From positions 3,348,001-3,412,000 of the forward strand of contig NZ_JADBEF010000001.1 of NCBI RefSeq assembly GCF_014873535.1: a stretch of 64,000 nt of DNA, in the 5' to 3' direction. The translations under genes were made by a program, and so were the position numbers. Each line of letters opens with the position of its first letter. Within the stretch, counting starts at the first letter, position 1. Shown here piece after piece: positions 30,444-40,002 of this stretch. The notes below the pieces were generated by a model. That model made no database searches, had not been told where the DNA came from, and saw nothing but the letters and a program-made list of their open reading frames with translations. This stretch comes from Nonomuraea africana (lineage in GTDB: Bacteria; Actinomycetota; Actinomycetes; Streptosporangiales; Streptosporangiaceae).

Positions 30444-31556
30444 ATGAGCACCCGCCATAGCAGTGCCGTCCCCATGGCGCTGCTGGCCGATCCCGTGGAG
30501 CGCGCCCCCGCCCTGCTCCGCCCCTCCCTGTGCGGGCTCTGGGCGGAGGGCCTGGCCGCCCTGCACGCCATCGTGGCCGCCGTGGGCTCGGGTTCGGGCA
30601 GGCCGGTACGGCAGGCGGCGGTGGCCACCGATGCCGCGGCCAGGTCGCTGGCGGCGGCCGTACCCTTGCCTGATCCGTCGGCGTTCCCGCCGCCCGTGCC
30701 CGTGCATTCGGACTATTTCCGCATCCGGCACGCTCCGCTCACCGCCGAGCAGCAATCAACGATGGCCGCGATCCTGATCTCCCGCACGCTCGCCGACCTC
30801 GACTTCGCCATGCTCGACCCGAACGACCTCCTCTGCGAGGTCGAGAGCATGATCACGGTGATGGAGCTGCTGCGCCCGCAGCCCAGCCACGAACTCGCGG
30901 ACGCCCCTTCCACGAGCGTGCCGGAATCGTGGTACGTGCCCGGCGGCGACTGGATGGACCGCTGGTTCCTGGCCCACCACTTCTACTTCCTGCTCAACCT
31001 GCTGGCGGCCGAACGGCTCGACAGGGCCGCGGAGCTGGTCCGCGACGGCCGCGACGAGCCCGCCGCCGCGACCATGGATCAGGCGGCCGTGCTGATCAGG
31101 GGATTCACGGCGGCCATGGTGCACTCCTGCGCCTTCCCCGCCCGCTACTACCTGGACGTGGTCCGGCCCACGATGGCTCCGCCGTACGTCCGGACGAACC
31201 TGACCGGTGTCATGCAGCTCGAGCACCGCAGGTATCGCGCCGCGCTCGGCCGCCTTCTGGAGGAGCTGGCGGCCCCCTACGACGAGCTCGCCGCGTCCGC
31301 ACCCGCCCTCGCGGCGGCCAGGAACGCCGTGCTGGAAGCCGACCTGATCGACCTGGAGCGGCACGTGATCGTGGCGGACACGATGGTCGGCGGAGAGCGT
31401 TCGCTGGTCCAGCCGGGCACGACCGTCCAGAACGCCGCCAGCACGCTGCGCAAGATGCGCCACCTGCGTGCCGCGACCTACTGCCAGTACATGCGGTTCG
31501 GCGACCGCTGGGTGACCGCGACCAGCCGCAGACCAGATGAGGTGACGACCAGATGA
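30444..31556 (+). CDS. Putative heme-dependent aromatic oxygenase-like protein
   Basis: 370 residues, start ATG 30444 behind GGGAGAGG, all-helical in appearance, no transmembrane segments. Segments such as DWMDRWFLAHHFYFLLNLL, RGFTAAMVHSCAFPARYYLD and MRHLRAATYCQYMRFGDRW recall the tryptophan-2,3-dioxygenase-related superfamily that includes PrnB, SfmD and the LmbB2/TyrH tyrosine hydroxylases. The histidines in AHHF or MVHS could be the axial heme ligand. I base this on general resemblance only and cannot name a subfamily. It lies between a P450 and a flavin reductase with an ATGA overlap to the latter. Confidence 0.4.
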   Translation: MSTRHSSAVPMALLADPVERAPALLRPSLCGLWAEGLAALHAIVAAVGSGSGRPVRQAAVATDAAARSLAAAVPLPDPSAFPPPVPVHSDYFRIRHAPLTAEQQSTMAAILISRTLADLDFAMLDPNDLLCEVESMITVMELLRPQPSHELADAPSTSVPESWYVPGGDWMDRWFLAHHFYFLLNLLAAERLDRAAELVRDGRDEPAAATMDQAAVLIRGFTAAMVHSCAFPARYYLDVVRPTMAPPYVRTNLTGVMQLEHRRYRAALGRLLEELAAPYDELAASAPALAAARNAVLEADLIDLERHVIVADTMVGGERSLVQPGTTVQNAASTLRKMRHLRAATYCQYMRFGDRWVTATSRRPDEVTTR

Positions 31557-32176
31557 CCGTGTCCCAGACACTCGCCACGGGCCGGGAGATCAACCCCGAC
31601 GCGCTGCCGAAGCCCGACCTGTACCAGCTCATCACCTCCCTCGTCGTGCCGCGGCCGATCGCGTGGGTGTCGACGCTCTCCCTGTCCGGCCGGCGCAATC
31701 TCGCGCCCTACTCCTACTTCAGCCTCGTCGCCGACCACCCGCCGCACATCGCCGTCAGCTCCATCGGCGAGAAGGACACCCTGCGCAACATCCGCGCGAC
31801 GCGGGAGTTCGTCGTCAACGTCGCCGACCGCAGCCTGCTCGACGTGCTCGACCGCTCGGGCTCGTCCTTCCCGCCGGACCTGGACGAGTTCGTCGAGGTC
31901 GGGGTCACCCCGGCGCCGTCGTCCGTGGTGCGCGCGCCCCGGGTCGCCGAGGCCAAGGCCCACATGGAGTGCAGGCTCGTCGACGTGCACCCCGTGGGCA
32001 ACGGCAACCTCGTGATCGGCCGGGTCGTGCACATCCACGTGGAGCCCAGCGTGTGGGACGACGGGCGGGTCGACAGCGCGCTGCTGGACCCCGTGCTCCG
32101 GCTGTCCCGACGCTACGGACGGCTCAGCGCAGAGATGACGCCCGAGGAAGAACCCGCACCACACGTGTACACGTGA
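31553..32176 (+). CDS. Flavin reductase family protein
   Basis: 207 residues, FMN-binding split barrel of the DIM6/NTAB (HpaC-like) family. Diagnostic stretches are LVVPRPIAWVSTLSLSGRRN, LAPYSYFSLVADHPPHIAVS, DTLRNIRATREFVVN and VVHIHVEPSVW. It would supply reduced flavin using NAD(P)H. The cluster contains two likely clients: the LLM monooxygenase (19627) and the HpaB-type monooxygenase (51893). ATGA overlap with the preceding gene shows translational coupling. Confidence 0.85.
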   Translation: MTVSQTLATGREINPDALPKPDLYQLITSLVVPRPIAWVSTLSLSGRRNLAPYSYFSLVADHPPHIAVSSIGEKDTLRNIRATREFVVNVADRSLLDVLDRSGSSFPPDLDEFVEVGVTPAPSSVVRAPRVAEAKAHMECRLVDVHPVGNGNLVIGRVVHIHVEPSVWDDGRVDSALLDPVLRLSRRYGRLSAEMTPEEEPAPHVYT

Positions 32177-32198
32177 CGCACACCCACGGAGCTGCCCG

Positions 32199-33665
32199 AT
32201 GGCGATCACCGACCGACCCCCCACACTCCAGCCCACCACGCAGGGCCTGGCGAGCAACCGCCTCGGCATCCCCGCCGTGGTCTACTTCGTGATCTCCGCG
32301 ACGGCCGCGCTCACCGTGGTCGCCGGGGGCGTGCCGGCTGCCTACGCCATCACCGGCGTGACCGGCCTCCCCCTGGCCTTCCTGCTCCTGGGTGCGGTGC
32401 TCGCGCTGTTCTCCTTCGGCTATCTGGCGATGGCACGGCGCGTGAAGAACGCGGGCGCCTTCTACGCCTTCGTCGCGCACGGGCTGGGCAAGCCACTCGG
32501 AGTCGGTGTGGCCTGGATGACGCTGCTCGCCTACAACGGCCTGCAGATCGGCCTCTACGGGCTGGTCGGCGCCGCCACCAGTCCCTTGATCGCCGAACTG
32601 TCGGGCCTGACCGTCCCCTGGTGGGGAATCGCGCTCGTGGCCTGGGCCGTGGTCGCGGTGCTCGGCATGCTGCGCGTGGACGTCAACAGCAGGGTGCTGG
32701 CCGTCCTGCTGCTCGGCGAGCTCGCCGTCGTTCTGCTCTTCAACGCCGCCAACCTGCTCAACCCTGCCTCCGGTGGCCTGGATCTCGCACCGCTGACCCC
32801 GCAGCAGCTCTTCGTTCCCGGGGTGGGAGCGCTGTTCGTCTTCGCCATCGCCTCCTTCGCGGGCTTCGAGTCCTCGGCGGTCTTCACCGAGGAGGCCAAG
32901 AACCCCGCGCGGACCATCCCGGTCGCCACCTTCCTCGCCCTGGCCATCCTGTCGGGCCTGTACGCCCTGTCCGCCTGGAGCACCGCGGTCTCCACCGGCA
33001 CCGGCCAGGTCGTCGCGCGCTCCCAGGGCGAGAGCTCCGCGCTGTTCTTCAACCTGCTCGGCGCGAACGCCGGGGCGGCAGCGGCTTCGATCGCCTACAT
33101 CGTCTGGTCGACCAGCGTGATCGCCTCGCTGATCGCCTTCCACAACGCCATCGCCCGCTACGTCTTCGCCCTCGGGCGCGAGCGTGCCCTGCCCGCCGTC
33201 TTCGCGCGCACCTCCCGGCGCAGCGGCGCGCCCGTGGCCGGATCCCTGGCCCAGAGCGGGGCCGCGCTGGTCGTCATCGTGCTGTGGGCGGTCGCCGGGC
33301 TCGACCCCGTCCGGCAGCTCTTCGTCGCGGTCGGCAGCTTCGGCGGGTTCGGCACCCTGACCCTGCTCGTCATCACCTCCGTCGCAGTGATCGTCTTCTT
33401 CGCCCGGCGGCCGGGCGTCGAGAGCCTCTGGCGGCGGCTGATCGCCCCCGGGCTGGCCGCCTCCGGGCTAGGCGTCGTCCTCGCCTTCGGGCTGGGCAAC
33501 TTCGACACCGTGCTCGCCGTCGACCCCGGCTCCCCCTGGCGATGGATCCTGCCCGCGATCTACCCGCTCGCCGCCGTCGTCGGCGCGATCTGGGCGCTGC
33601 GTGTCCGCGCCAACCGCCCCGACGTGTACGCGGGCATCGGGCTCGGCGCCGGCAGGGAGGCGTGA
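32199..33665 (+). CDS. APC-family amino-acid permease
   Basis: 488 residues with about 12 transmembrane segments, start ATG behind GGAG. The N-terminal part (GIPAVVYFVISATAALTVVA) and the segment GVGALFVFAIASFAGFESSA followed by FTEEAKNPARTIP are typical of the amino-acid/polyamine/organocation superfamily; that Glu-rich loop is a hallmark. Located in the cytoplasmic membrane. In the operon it could import a precursor amino acid or export a product. It is followed four bases later by the gamma-glutamyltransferase gene, which suggests handling of amino acids or peptides released outside. Confidence 0.85.
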   Translation: MAITDRPPTLQPTTQGLASNRLGIPAVVYFVISATAALTVVAGGVPAAYAITGVTGLPLAFLLLGAVLALFSFGYLAMARRVKNAGAFYAFVAHGLGKPLGVGVAWMTLLAYNGLQIGLYGLVGAATSPLIAELSGLTVPWWGIALVAWAVVAVLGMLRVDVNSRVLAVLLLGELAVVLLFNAANLLNPASGGLDLAPLTPQQLFVPGVGALFVFAIASFAGFESSAVFTEEAKNPARTIPVATFLALAILSGLYALSAWSTAVSTGTGQVVARSQGESSALFFNLLGANAGAAAASIAYIVWSTSVIASLIAFHNAIARYVFALGRERALPAVFARTSRRSGAPVAGSLAQSGAALVVIVLWAVAGLDPVRQLFVAVGSFGGFGTLTLLVITSVAVIVFFARRPGVESLWRRLIAPGLAASGLGVVLAFGLGNFDTVLAVDPGSPWRWILPAIYPLAAVVGAIWALRVRANRPDVYAGIGLGAGREA

Positions 33666-33668
33666 GCA

Positions 33669-35489
33669 ATGCGGAAGATCCTGCATCCCGCGCTCTGCCT
33701 CATCGTCGGCACCTGTTTCGCCCCCGTGCCCGGAGCGGCCGCCGTCTCGGAGGACGAGCGGCCCGCCACCGGGGGCACGGCCGAGGCGGTGACGTCCGAC
33801 GACAGGCGGCCCGTCGCCGAGGGCACCGGCGGCGCCGTGGCCACCGTCGATCCCGACGCCAGCCGTACTGCCATCGAGATCCTCCGGCGAGGAGGGAACG
33901 CCGCCGACGCCGCGGTCGCCGCCGCGGCCACGCTGGGCGTCACCGAACCGCACATGACCTCCATCGGAGGCGGCGGCTACCTCATGTACTACGAGGCCCG
34001 CACCGGCCGTGTCCACAGCCTCGACGCCAGGGAGAGCGCCCCCGCCGCCATGCGGGAGGACTCGTTCCTGGAGAACGGCACGCCCATCCCCGAGGACGAG
34101 ATCGTCACCAGCGGCCTGACCGTGGGCGTCCCCAGCGTGGTGCACCAGTGGGAGACGATCCTGCGCACGCTCGGCACCATCTCGCTGCGGCAGGCGCTGC
34201 GCCCGGCCATCCGCGTCGCGCGCTCGGGCTTCCTCGTCGACGCCGAGTTCAACGCGCAGACCGCGTTGAACCAGGACCGCTTCGCCGACATCGGCTCCGC
34301 CAAGGACCTCTTCCTGCCCGGCGGCCGGCCGCCGCCCGTGGGTTCCGTCTTCCGCAACCCCGACCTGGCCCGTACCTATGAGGAGCTGGCGCGGCACGGG
34401 GCCGACTGGTTCTACCGCGGCCCCGTCGCACGGGAGATCGTACGGACCGTCAAGCACCCGCCCGCCGAATCCTCCGGCCGCCGGATCCGCCCCGGCCTGA
34501 TGGCCACCCGTGACCTGGCCGCCTATCGCACGCTGTCGCCTTCCCCCACCCGATCCCGCTTCCGCGGCCTCGAGGTGTACGGCATGCCGCCGTCCTCCTC
34601 CGGCGGCACCACCGTGGGCGAGGTGCTCGCCATCCTGTCGGCCATGGACGCGCCTTCCGACCGGGTCGAGGCGTTACACCGCTACCTGGAGGCGTCCCGG
34701 CTGGCCTTCGCCGACCGCGAGCGCTACGTCGGCGATCCCGACTTCGCCGACGTGCCCGTGTCCGAGCTGCTCTCCCCCGGCTTCGCCCGCGAACGCGCCT
34801 GCCTCATCGGCCCGGCCGCGATGGCCCACCCCGCCGCCCCCGGCTCACCCGACGGCTCCTACCAGCCGTGCCAGGCTCCCGGCGCGCCGTCGGCCGCCGC
34901 CCTGTCCGCCGAAGGGCGGCACACCACGCACCTGGTCGTCTCCGACCGCTGGGGCAACGTGGCTTCCTACACCATCTCCCTCGGTGAGATCGGCGGCAGC
35001 GGACTCGTCGTCCCCGGACGTGGCTTCCTGCTCAACAGCCAGCTGTCGGGATTCACCTTCGACCCTTCGGCCGGCGGGCCGAACCTGGCCGGGCCAGGGA
35101 AGCGGCCGCGATCCTCCATCGCGCCGACCATCGTGCTCCGTGACGGCCGGCCGCTGTTCGCCCTGGGATCGCCGGGTGGCACGCCCATCATCACGACAGT
35201 GATCCAGATCCTGCTCAACCGGGTCGACTTCGGGATGCCCCTGCCCGAGGCACTGGCCGCTCCCCGGGCCAGCCAGCTCAACCTGCCCGTCACGCTCGCC
35301 GAACCCGGCTTCACCGAGGAGTACGGCTCCGCGTTGACGGCTCGCGGCCATGCCTTCGAACCGCCCCCCTGGGCTCCCTGGCCGCTCGGCGCCGCCACCG
35401 CCCTGGAGTTCCTCGACCGCGACCGTGTGCTGGCCGTGGCCGAACCCACCCGCCTCGGCGGCGGCAGCGCCCTCGTCGTCCGCCCCTGA
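33669..35489 (+). CDS. Secreted gamma-glutamyltransferase
   Basis: 606 residues. The N-terminus MRKILHPALCLIVGTCF and following A-P-V-P-G-A-A-A is a Sec signal peptide, so the enzyme acts outside the membrane. The Ntn-hydrolase signature is present: nucleophile Thr in GRHTTHLVVSDRWGNVAS, S-S-I-A-P-T-I and ALGSPGGTPIITTVIQ. It hydrolyses or transfers gamma-glutamyl groups from glutathione-like peptides. Homologues in natural-product clusters act in sulfur incorporation, in prodrug processing, or as C-C hydrolases (LmbA type). Which applies here is not decidable from sequence. Last gene of its operon; a strong hairpin follows at 35773. Confidence 0.88.
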   Translation: MRKILHPALCLIVGTCFAPVPGAAAVSEDERPATGGTAEAVTSDDRRPVAEGTGGAVATVDPDASRTAIEILRRGGNAADAAVAAAATLGVTEPHMTSIGGGGYLMYYEARTGRVHSLDARESAPAAMREDSFLENGTPIPEDEIVTSGLTVGVPSVVHQWETILRTLGTISLRQALRPAIRVARSGFLVDAEFNAQTALNQDRFADIGSAKDLFLPGGRPPPVGSVFRNPDLARTYEELARHGADWFYRGPVAREIVRTVKHPPAESSGRRIRPGLMATRDLAAYRTLSPSPTRSRFRGLEVYGMPPSSSGGTTVGEVLAILSAMDAPSDRVEALHRYLEASRLAFADRERYVGDPDFADVPVSELLSPGFARERACLIGPAAMAHPAAPGSPDGSYQPCQAPGAPSAAALSAEGRHTTHLVVSDRWGNVASYTISLGEIGGSGLVVPGRGFLLNSQLSGFTFDPSAGGPNLAGPGKRPRSSIAPTIVLRDGRPLFALGSPGGTPIITTVIQILLNRVDFGMPLPEALAAPRASQLNLPVTLAEPGFTEEYGSALTARGHAFEPPPWAPWPLGAATALEFLDRDRVLAVAEPTRLGGGSALVVRP

Positions 35490-35846
35490 CCCCACTGGCC
35501 TCGGCCGGGCGATCCAGCTCCCGGCCGAGGCAGACCTGACTGATGCGGGACGCCTGCTTCGCTGCACGCCCCTTCACGGCTGTTTCACCCTTGAGATCAA
35601 CCGGCGGATTCAGCCACCTCCGGGCCGTGCGGGCGTCCTGGGAGCGTGCCCTCGACGCTCGGTTCCCGCTGGCCTGCGGATTCGCGTCACGTTCCGGAGG
35701 GGCAGGAGGAAGGTGTCCGCCGGGAGCGCCACCGCATAACCGGGTGTCCGAGGAAGCGCCCCCGACACGCCACGACGCCCGGCCGGGATGGTGCCCGGCC
35801 GGGCGTCGCTGGTACCAGCCGACGCGGGAGGCGTCAGCCAACGGGC
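35490..35846. other. Convergent intergenic region
   Basis: 357 bases between the stops of the gamma-glutamyltransferase gene (plus) and the MFS gene (minus). It contains a strong bidirectional hairpin at 35773-35808 and otherwise nothing gene-like; short open frames here are arginine-rich shadows. Confidence 0.6.
35773..35808. terminator. Bidirectional terminator, 15-bp perfect stem
   Basis: CGACGCCCGGCCGGG and CCCGGCCGGGCGTCG are perfect complements around the loop ATGGTG. It sits between two converging operons and should stop transcription from both. Confidence 0.85.
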
Positions 35847-37286
35847 TCAGCCAACGGGGTCCGGCGCGGTCGAAGACCCGCCGGCCGACATCGCGGCGGG
35901 AGCCTGCTGCCGGGGCAGAGCGAGTGAGCAGACCGCGACGACGGCGGGGAACACCAGCGCGGCCAGGAAGCCGGCGCGGTATCCGGCCACCGCGGCGTCG
36001 GCGGACCCGACGGCGGCGGAGGCGGCCTGGACGGCGACGAGGTTGAGCGCGGCCAGCCCGAACACCCCGCCCAGCTGCTGGGAGGTCGAGAGCAGCCCGG
36101 AGGCGAGCCCCTGCTGGTGGTCGGCGACCCCGGTCGTGGCCACGAGCATGCCGGGGGCGAAGCCCAGCCCGCCACCGATACCGGAGACGAGCAGCCCGGG
36201 CACGACGTGCAGCAGGAAGCTGCCCTCAGCCGGGACGGTGGCCAGCAGCAGCGAACCCGCGGCGATCAGGAGAGCGGAGGCGAGCAGCACGTTCCTGACG
36301 CCGAAGCGCGCGACGGCGGCCCCCGACTTGAGCGCCACGACGGTGATGACGGCGGACACCGGGGCGAAGCTCAGCCCCGCCTGCAGTGCGCTCGCGCCGA
36401 GCACCTGCTGCATCACCATCGCGGCCAGGAAGACGGTGGCCATGACGGTGGCGGACGAGGCGAAGCAGATCACGTTGCCGAGGGTGACGTGCCGGTTGCG
36501 GAAGAGCCCCAGGGGAACGATAGGGTCCTGCACGCGCCGTTCGGTCACCCAGAACGCCCCGAGCAGCACCACCGCGGCCAGCCCGAGCAGCGCCACGGGG
36601 GCGGAGAGCCCCTGCTTCGCGGCCTGGGAGGCGCCGGTGACCAGGAGCACGAAGGCGCCGGTGAGCAGGGCGGCGCCGACGACGTCGGTCCGCCCGGAGG
36701 CCCGGCCGGGAGTGGCGGAGACGCCGAACAGGACGGCCAGCAGGACCAGGGCGGCGATCGGGAGGTTGACGAAGAAGATCCACTCCCAGCCCGCCAGGCC
36801 GATCAGCACGCCGCCGAGCAGCTGGCCCGCCACGGCGCCGCCGGCGGAGACGGCTCCCCAGACGCCCATGGCCTTGGCCCTGCCCTCGCCTTCGCCGAAG
36901 CTGGTGGTGACGATCGAGAGCGCGGCGGGCGAGACGAGGGCGGCGCCCAGGCCCTGCAGGCCGCGCGAGGCGAACAACATCCAGCCGGTTTCGGCCAGCC
37001 CGCAGCCCAGTGAGGCGACAGCGAAGACGATCAGGCCGAGCACCATCAGCTTGCGGGCGCCGAACAGGTCGGCCATCCGGCCCGCCGTGACCAGGAAGCC
37101 GCCGAACGCCAGCGCGTAGGCGGTCCCGACCCACTGGATGTCGGCCGGGCTGATCCCGAGGTCGGGCTGGATCGTGGGCAGTGCCACGGCCACCACGGCC
37201 ACGTCGAGGATCAGCATGAACTGTGCCAGGCAGAGCACGGCGAGCAGGATGCCCGGACCGCGGCTCGTCGATTGCGTTGAGGTCAT
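35847..37286 (-). CDS. DHA2/EmrB-type MFS exporter
   Basis: 479 residues with about 14 transmembrane segments. Motifs: N-terminal LAQFMLILDVAVVAVALPTI, motif A as GRMADLFGARKLMVLG, motif C region AVSAGGAVAGQLLGG, and the second half starting near RRVQDPIVPLGLFRNRH. DHA2 proteins are proton-driven drug exporters and usually give self-resistance in such clusters. The ATG at 37286 overlaps the SDR gene's TGA. It ends the minus-strand operon that begins with the winged-helix regulator and NOS. Confidence 0.9.
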   Translation of the reverse strand: MTSTQSTSRGPGILLAVLCLAQFMLILDVAVVAVALPTIQPDLGISPADIQWVGTAYALAFGGFLVTAGRMADLFGARKLMVLGLIVFAVASLGCGLAETGWMLFASRGLQGLGAALVSPAALSIVTTSFGEGEGRAKAMGVWGAVSAGGAVAGQLLGGVLIGLAGWEWIFFVNLPIAALVLLAVLFGVSATPGRASGRTDVVGAALLTGAFVLLVTGASQAAKQGLSAPVALLGLAAVVLLGAFWVTERRVQDPIVPLGLFRNRHVTLGNVICFASSATVMATVFLAAMVMQQVLGASALQAGLSFAPVSAVITVVALKSGAAVARFGVRNVLLASALLIAAGSLLLATVPAEGSFLLHVVPGLLVSGIGGGLGFAPGMLVATTGVADHQQGLASGLLSTSQQLGGVFGLAALNLVAVQAASAAVGSADAAVAGYRAGFLAALVFPAVVAVCSLALPRQQAPAAMSAGGSSTAPDPVG

Positions 37287-38185
37287 CTGTAGTCCTCCGG
37301 ATTGATCTGTCCTTGCGATGGCCCGAAAGCGACCTTGCGGTACCGGCCCCAGTCGGGCCGGGATCCGTCGAGGTCGGTGAAGCCGTACTCGCCGGCCAGC
37401 TGCCATGAGGACAGCACGCGGCCGTTCCACCTGGCCACGTCCGGGTCCGCGGCGAGGGCGGCCACCGCCCTGCCCACGTAGTGGGGCGACTCGGCCATCG
37501 CGAAGTGGCGATCCTTGGCGACGGCGTCGCGCCAGTTCTCCTCGGTGACGCCGAAGCCCTCCAGCATGGCCTCCGAGCGGAGAAAGCCAGGGGTGAGCGC
37601 GACGGCGGTCAGGCCGTGCTTGCCGAGATCCTCGCCGAGCACCCGGCCCAGCCGCCGCACCCCGGCCTTGACCACGTCGTAGAAGAGCGAGCCGTAGTAG
37701 TCGTCGCCGTCGCCGTCGGTGATCTCCACGACGAGCCCGCCGCCCCGCCGTACCATCAGCGGAACCAGGCGGTGCAGGGAGACCAGGTGACTCTGGATGC
37801 CGTTGCGCCAGGCGGTCAGGGCGCTCGCCAGGTCGTGCTCCCAGAAGGGCTTGCCCCACTCCACGAGCGGGTCGCCACCCCACACGTCGTTGACCAGGAC
37901 GTCGAGCCTGCCCCCCACCTCCGACTCCAGCCGCTCGCGCAGCGCGTCCACGTCGGCGGGCTCGGTGAAGTCGCAGCGCACGGGGATGCCGCGCCCGCCG
38001 GCCGCCTCGACGAGCTCGGCGGTCTCCTCGATGGTCTCGGGCCGTCTCATGGCGGAGGGCCGGTCGCGCGTGGACCGGCCCGCCGCGTAGACGGTGGCGC
38101 CCAGCGCGCCGAGGCTGACCGCGATGCCGCGGCCCGCCCCTCGGGTGGCGCCCGCGACGACGGCGACGAGGTCCGCGTGCGTCAC
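37283..38185 (-). CDS. Short-chain dehydrogenase/reductase
   Basis: 300 residues, classical SDR. Cofactor motif GATRGAGRG (TGxxxGxG variant) and the active-site Y-x-x-x-K as FYDVVKAG. The catalytic Ser position appears replaced by Thr (EITDGDG), with an acidic DGDGDDYYGS insertion just before the Tyr. N-D-V-W-G-G at the usual N-A-G position marks the subgroup related to SDRs often annotated simply as oxidoreductases. Substrate unknown. GTG start overlaps the VOC gene's stop, and its own stop overlaps the MFS start. Confidence 0.82.
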   Translation of the reverse strand: MTHADLVAVVAGATRGAGRGIAVSLGALGATVYAAGRSTRDRPSAMRRPETIEETAELVEAAGGRGIPVRCDFTEPADVDALRERLESEVGGRLDVLVNDVWGGDPLVEWGKPFWEHDLASALTAWRNGIQSHLVSLHRLVPLMVRRGGGLVVEITDGDGDDYYGSLFYDVVKAGVRRLGRVLGEDLGKHGLTAVALTPGFLRSEAMLEGFGVTEENWRDAVAKDRHFAMAESPHYVGRAVAALAADPDVARWNGRVLSSWQLAGEYGFTDLDGSRPDWGRYRKVAFGPSQGQINPEDYR

Positions 38186-38541
38186 AGCGCCCCCGCCCAC
38201 AGCCCGAAGGCCAGCCCGGTGGGTTCGGTGAGGCAGGCGAAGGCACCCGATTCCGCGTCGATGAAGGTGGGCGGGATGTCCACCCGCGCACCGAGCCGGG
38301 CGGCCAGGTCGACGGAGGCACGCAGGTCGTCCACGTAGGCGTAGACGAGGGTGCCGGGCGGGCCGCCGGGCGCCGAGTCCGTCGCGGTGATCATCCCGAT
38401 CTCGTCGGCCCCGTTCCACACGGTCACGCCGAAAGACTCGAACGGTTTGAAGTTCCAGCCGAGCAGCGCGCCGAAGAAGGCGGTGGCCGCTTCGAGGTCG
38501 GGGGTGCGCAGCTCGAACCAGTCGACACGTCCGGGGATCAC
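38182..38541 (-). CDS. VOC/glyoxalase-like small protein
   Basis: 119 residues, a single pair of vicinal-oxygen-chelate modules. Seen: VDWFELRTPDLEAATAFFGA, LLGWNF, a central YAYVDDLRASV and the C-terminal F-A-C-L-T-E-P-T-G-L-A-F-G-L-W. The first metal-ligand position (usually His/Glu at the start of strand 1) is Glu in W-F-E-L. Members of this group serve as lyases, dioxygenases or binding/resistance proteins. GTG start overlaps the FAD oxidase stop. Confidence 0.8.
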   Translation of the reverse strand: MIPGRVDWFELRTPDLEAATAFFGALLGWNFKPFESFGVTVWNGADEIGMITATDSAPGGPPGTLVYAYVDDLRASVDLAARLGARVDIPPTFIDAESGAFACLTEPTGLAFGLWAGAL

Positions 38542-40001
38542 GATAGGCCGCCGTAGTGCCGGTGCGAGGCGACGAGGTAGTCGGTGACCAGGGTCTTGGC
38601 GTCCGGATCGCTCATGATCGCCAGGATGATCTCCGGCGCCAGGCCGACCGGGTGCTCCAGGCCGTCGTAGAAGCCACGGGCCGCCGCCTGGTAGTGACCT
38701 TCGAACAGGGAGGTGTCGGTGTGGGACGGGAGGCGCAGCCCGGCCTCGATGGCCGCGGACACGCCGTGGAAGGCGAACTCCTTCACCGCCTCCTCGACGG
38801 TCAGCGACTCGATCGGCCGCCGCTCGGGCGTGAAGTGCGGCAGCGCCTCGGCCAGGCTCGCGCCGCCCAGCAGGTCGTCGACCACGAGCCGGGCGATCTC
38901 GGGAGAGCAGTGGAACCCGTCCCTGTAGGTGCCTGCGACCACGGTGAGCCCCGCCACGGAGGTGCGTCCGATCAGGGGGTAACCGTCGACCGCCACGGGC
39001 CGGTTGCCGACCAGCCAGCGGCGCACGTCGGAGAAGAACAGCCGCTGGTCGAGCTGCTCGCGGGCGACCTGGACGAGGAACTCGCTCATGCCGACGTCCT
39101 GGACGTAGGCGGGCGCGCTGTAGACCAGGTTGGTGGCGCCGATGTACTCCACGCCGTCGCCCTGCGGGACCAGGTGCAGGCCGCAGGAGCCCGAACGGTT
39201 GGGCGTGCGGACCACGTGCTGGAAGCCGGGGTGCGCCTGCCGTACCGTCTCCACGGCGATGCCCTTGCCGCACAGCACGGGCGGCACGCTGCCGGGCGGC
39301 AGCACGTCGAGGAGGGATCGGCTGAACGCGCCTGCGGCCAGCACGACGCTGTCGCAGGCCAGCACCTCGCCGCCGGCCAGCCGCACGCCGGTGACCCGCC
39401 CACCGCTCGTCTCGACCCCGGCGACCTGGTCGTCGACCGTGCCGACGGTCAGCTCCGCCAGCGCACGCTCGAGCGCCGCGAGCACCTCGCGAGCGTCGAT
39501 GGCGCCCTCTCTGGGCAGGTGTACGGCACGCAGCGGCCTGGCCTCCGCCAGCGGCCGCAGGCCCACCACGTCCTCGGGGTCGATCTCCTCGTGCGGCTCG
39601 TCGAACTTGGCGGCGGCGCTCAGCAGGGCGGCGAAGTTCTCGTCGTCGAGGTGCCCGGACTTGGCGTTCAGCAGCACCGTGGTGCCGGTGGGTGCGCCGG
39701 CACCGAGCTCGCCGTTCCCGGACGCCTCCGCCAGCCCGGCCCGCCAGTCGGGCCAGGCGTCCAGGGCGTCCTTGCAGAGCTGGAACTTGGCCTGCCCGGC
39801 GGGCGAGAGCAGGGTGTACTTCGTCACCTCGCCGAAGCAGTTGAGCATGGCGCCCGCGGCGACGGACGCGGCGCCCGCCCGCTGCGCGGGGCCCACGATC
39901 AGGACGCTGGTGCCGGGGGCTCGCCTGGCCAGTTCGTAGGCGATGGACATGCCGATCACACCGTTGCCGACGACGATGCAATCGGCTCTTCGTGCGCTCA
40001 T
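38538..40001 (-). CDS. FAD-dependent amine/amino-acid oxidase (DAO family)
   Basis: 487 residues. N-terminal dinucleotide motif CIVVGNGVIGMSIAYELARR, then GAASVAAGAMLNCFGE, and the C-terminal YPLIGRTSVAGLTVVAGTYR with FHCSPEIARLV, typical of D-amino-acid/glycine-oxidase-like enzymes. It oxidises a C-N bond of an amine or amino acid with release of H2O2, though members in clusters may act on tethered intermediates. Encoded one base after the NOS stop, so its activity is probably tied to the same pathway step set. Confidence 0.82.
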   Translation of the reverse strand: MSARRADCIVVGNGVIGMSIAYELARRAPGTSVLIVGPAQRAGAASVAAGAMLNCFGEVTKYTLLSPAGQAKFQLCKDALDAWPDWRAGLAEASGNGELGAGAPTGTTVLLNAKSGHLDDENFAALLSAAAKFDEPHEEIDPEDVVGLRPLAEARPLRAVHLPREGAIDAREVLAALERALAELTVGTVDDQVAGVETSGGRVTGVRLAGGEVLACDSVVLAAGAFSRSLLDVLPPGSVPPVLCGKGIAVETVRQAHPGFQHVVRTPNRSGSCGLHLVPQGDGVEYIGATNLVYSAPAYVQDVGMSEFLVQVAREQLDQRLFFSDVRRWLVGNRPVAVDGYPLIGRTSVAGLTVVAGTYRDGFHCSPEIARLVVDDLLGGASLAEALPHFTPERRPIESLTVEEAVKEFAFHGVSAAIEAGLRLPSHTDTSLFEGHYQAAARGFYDGLEHPVGLAPEIILAIMSDPDAKTLVTDYLVASHRHYGGLS

Positions 40002-40002
40002 C

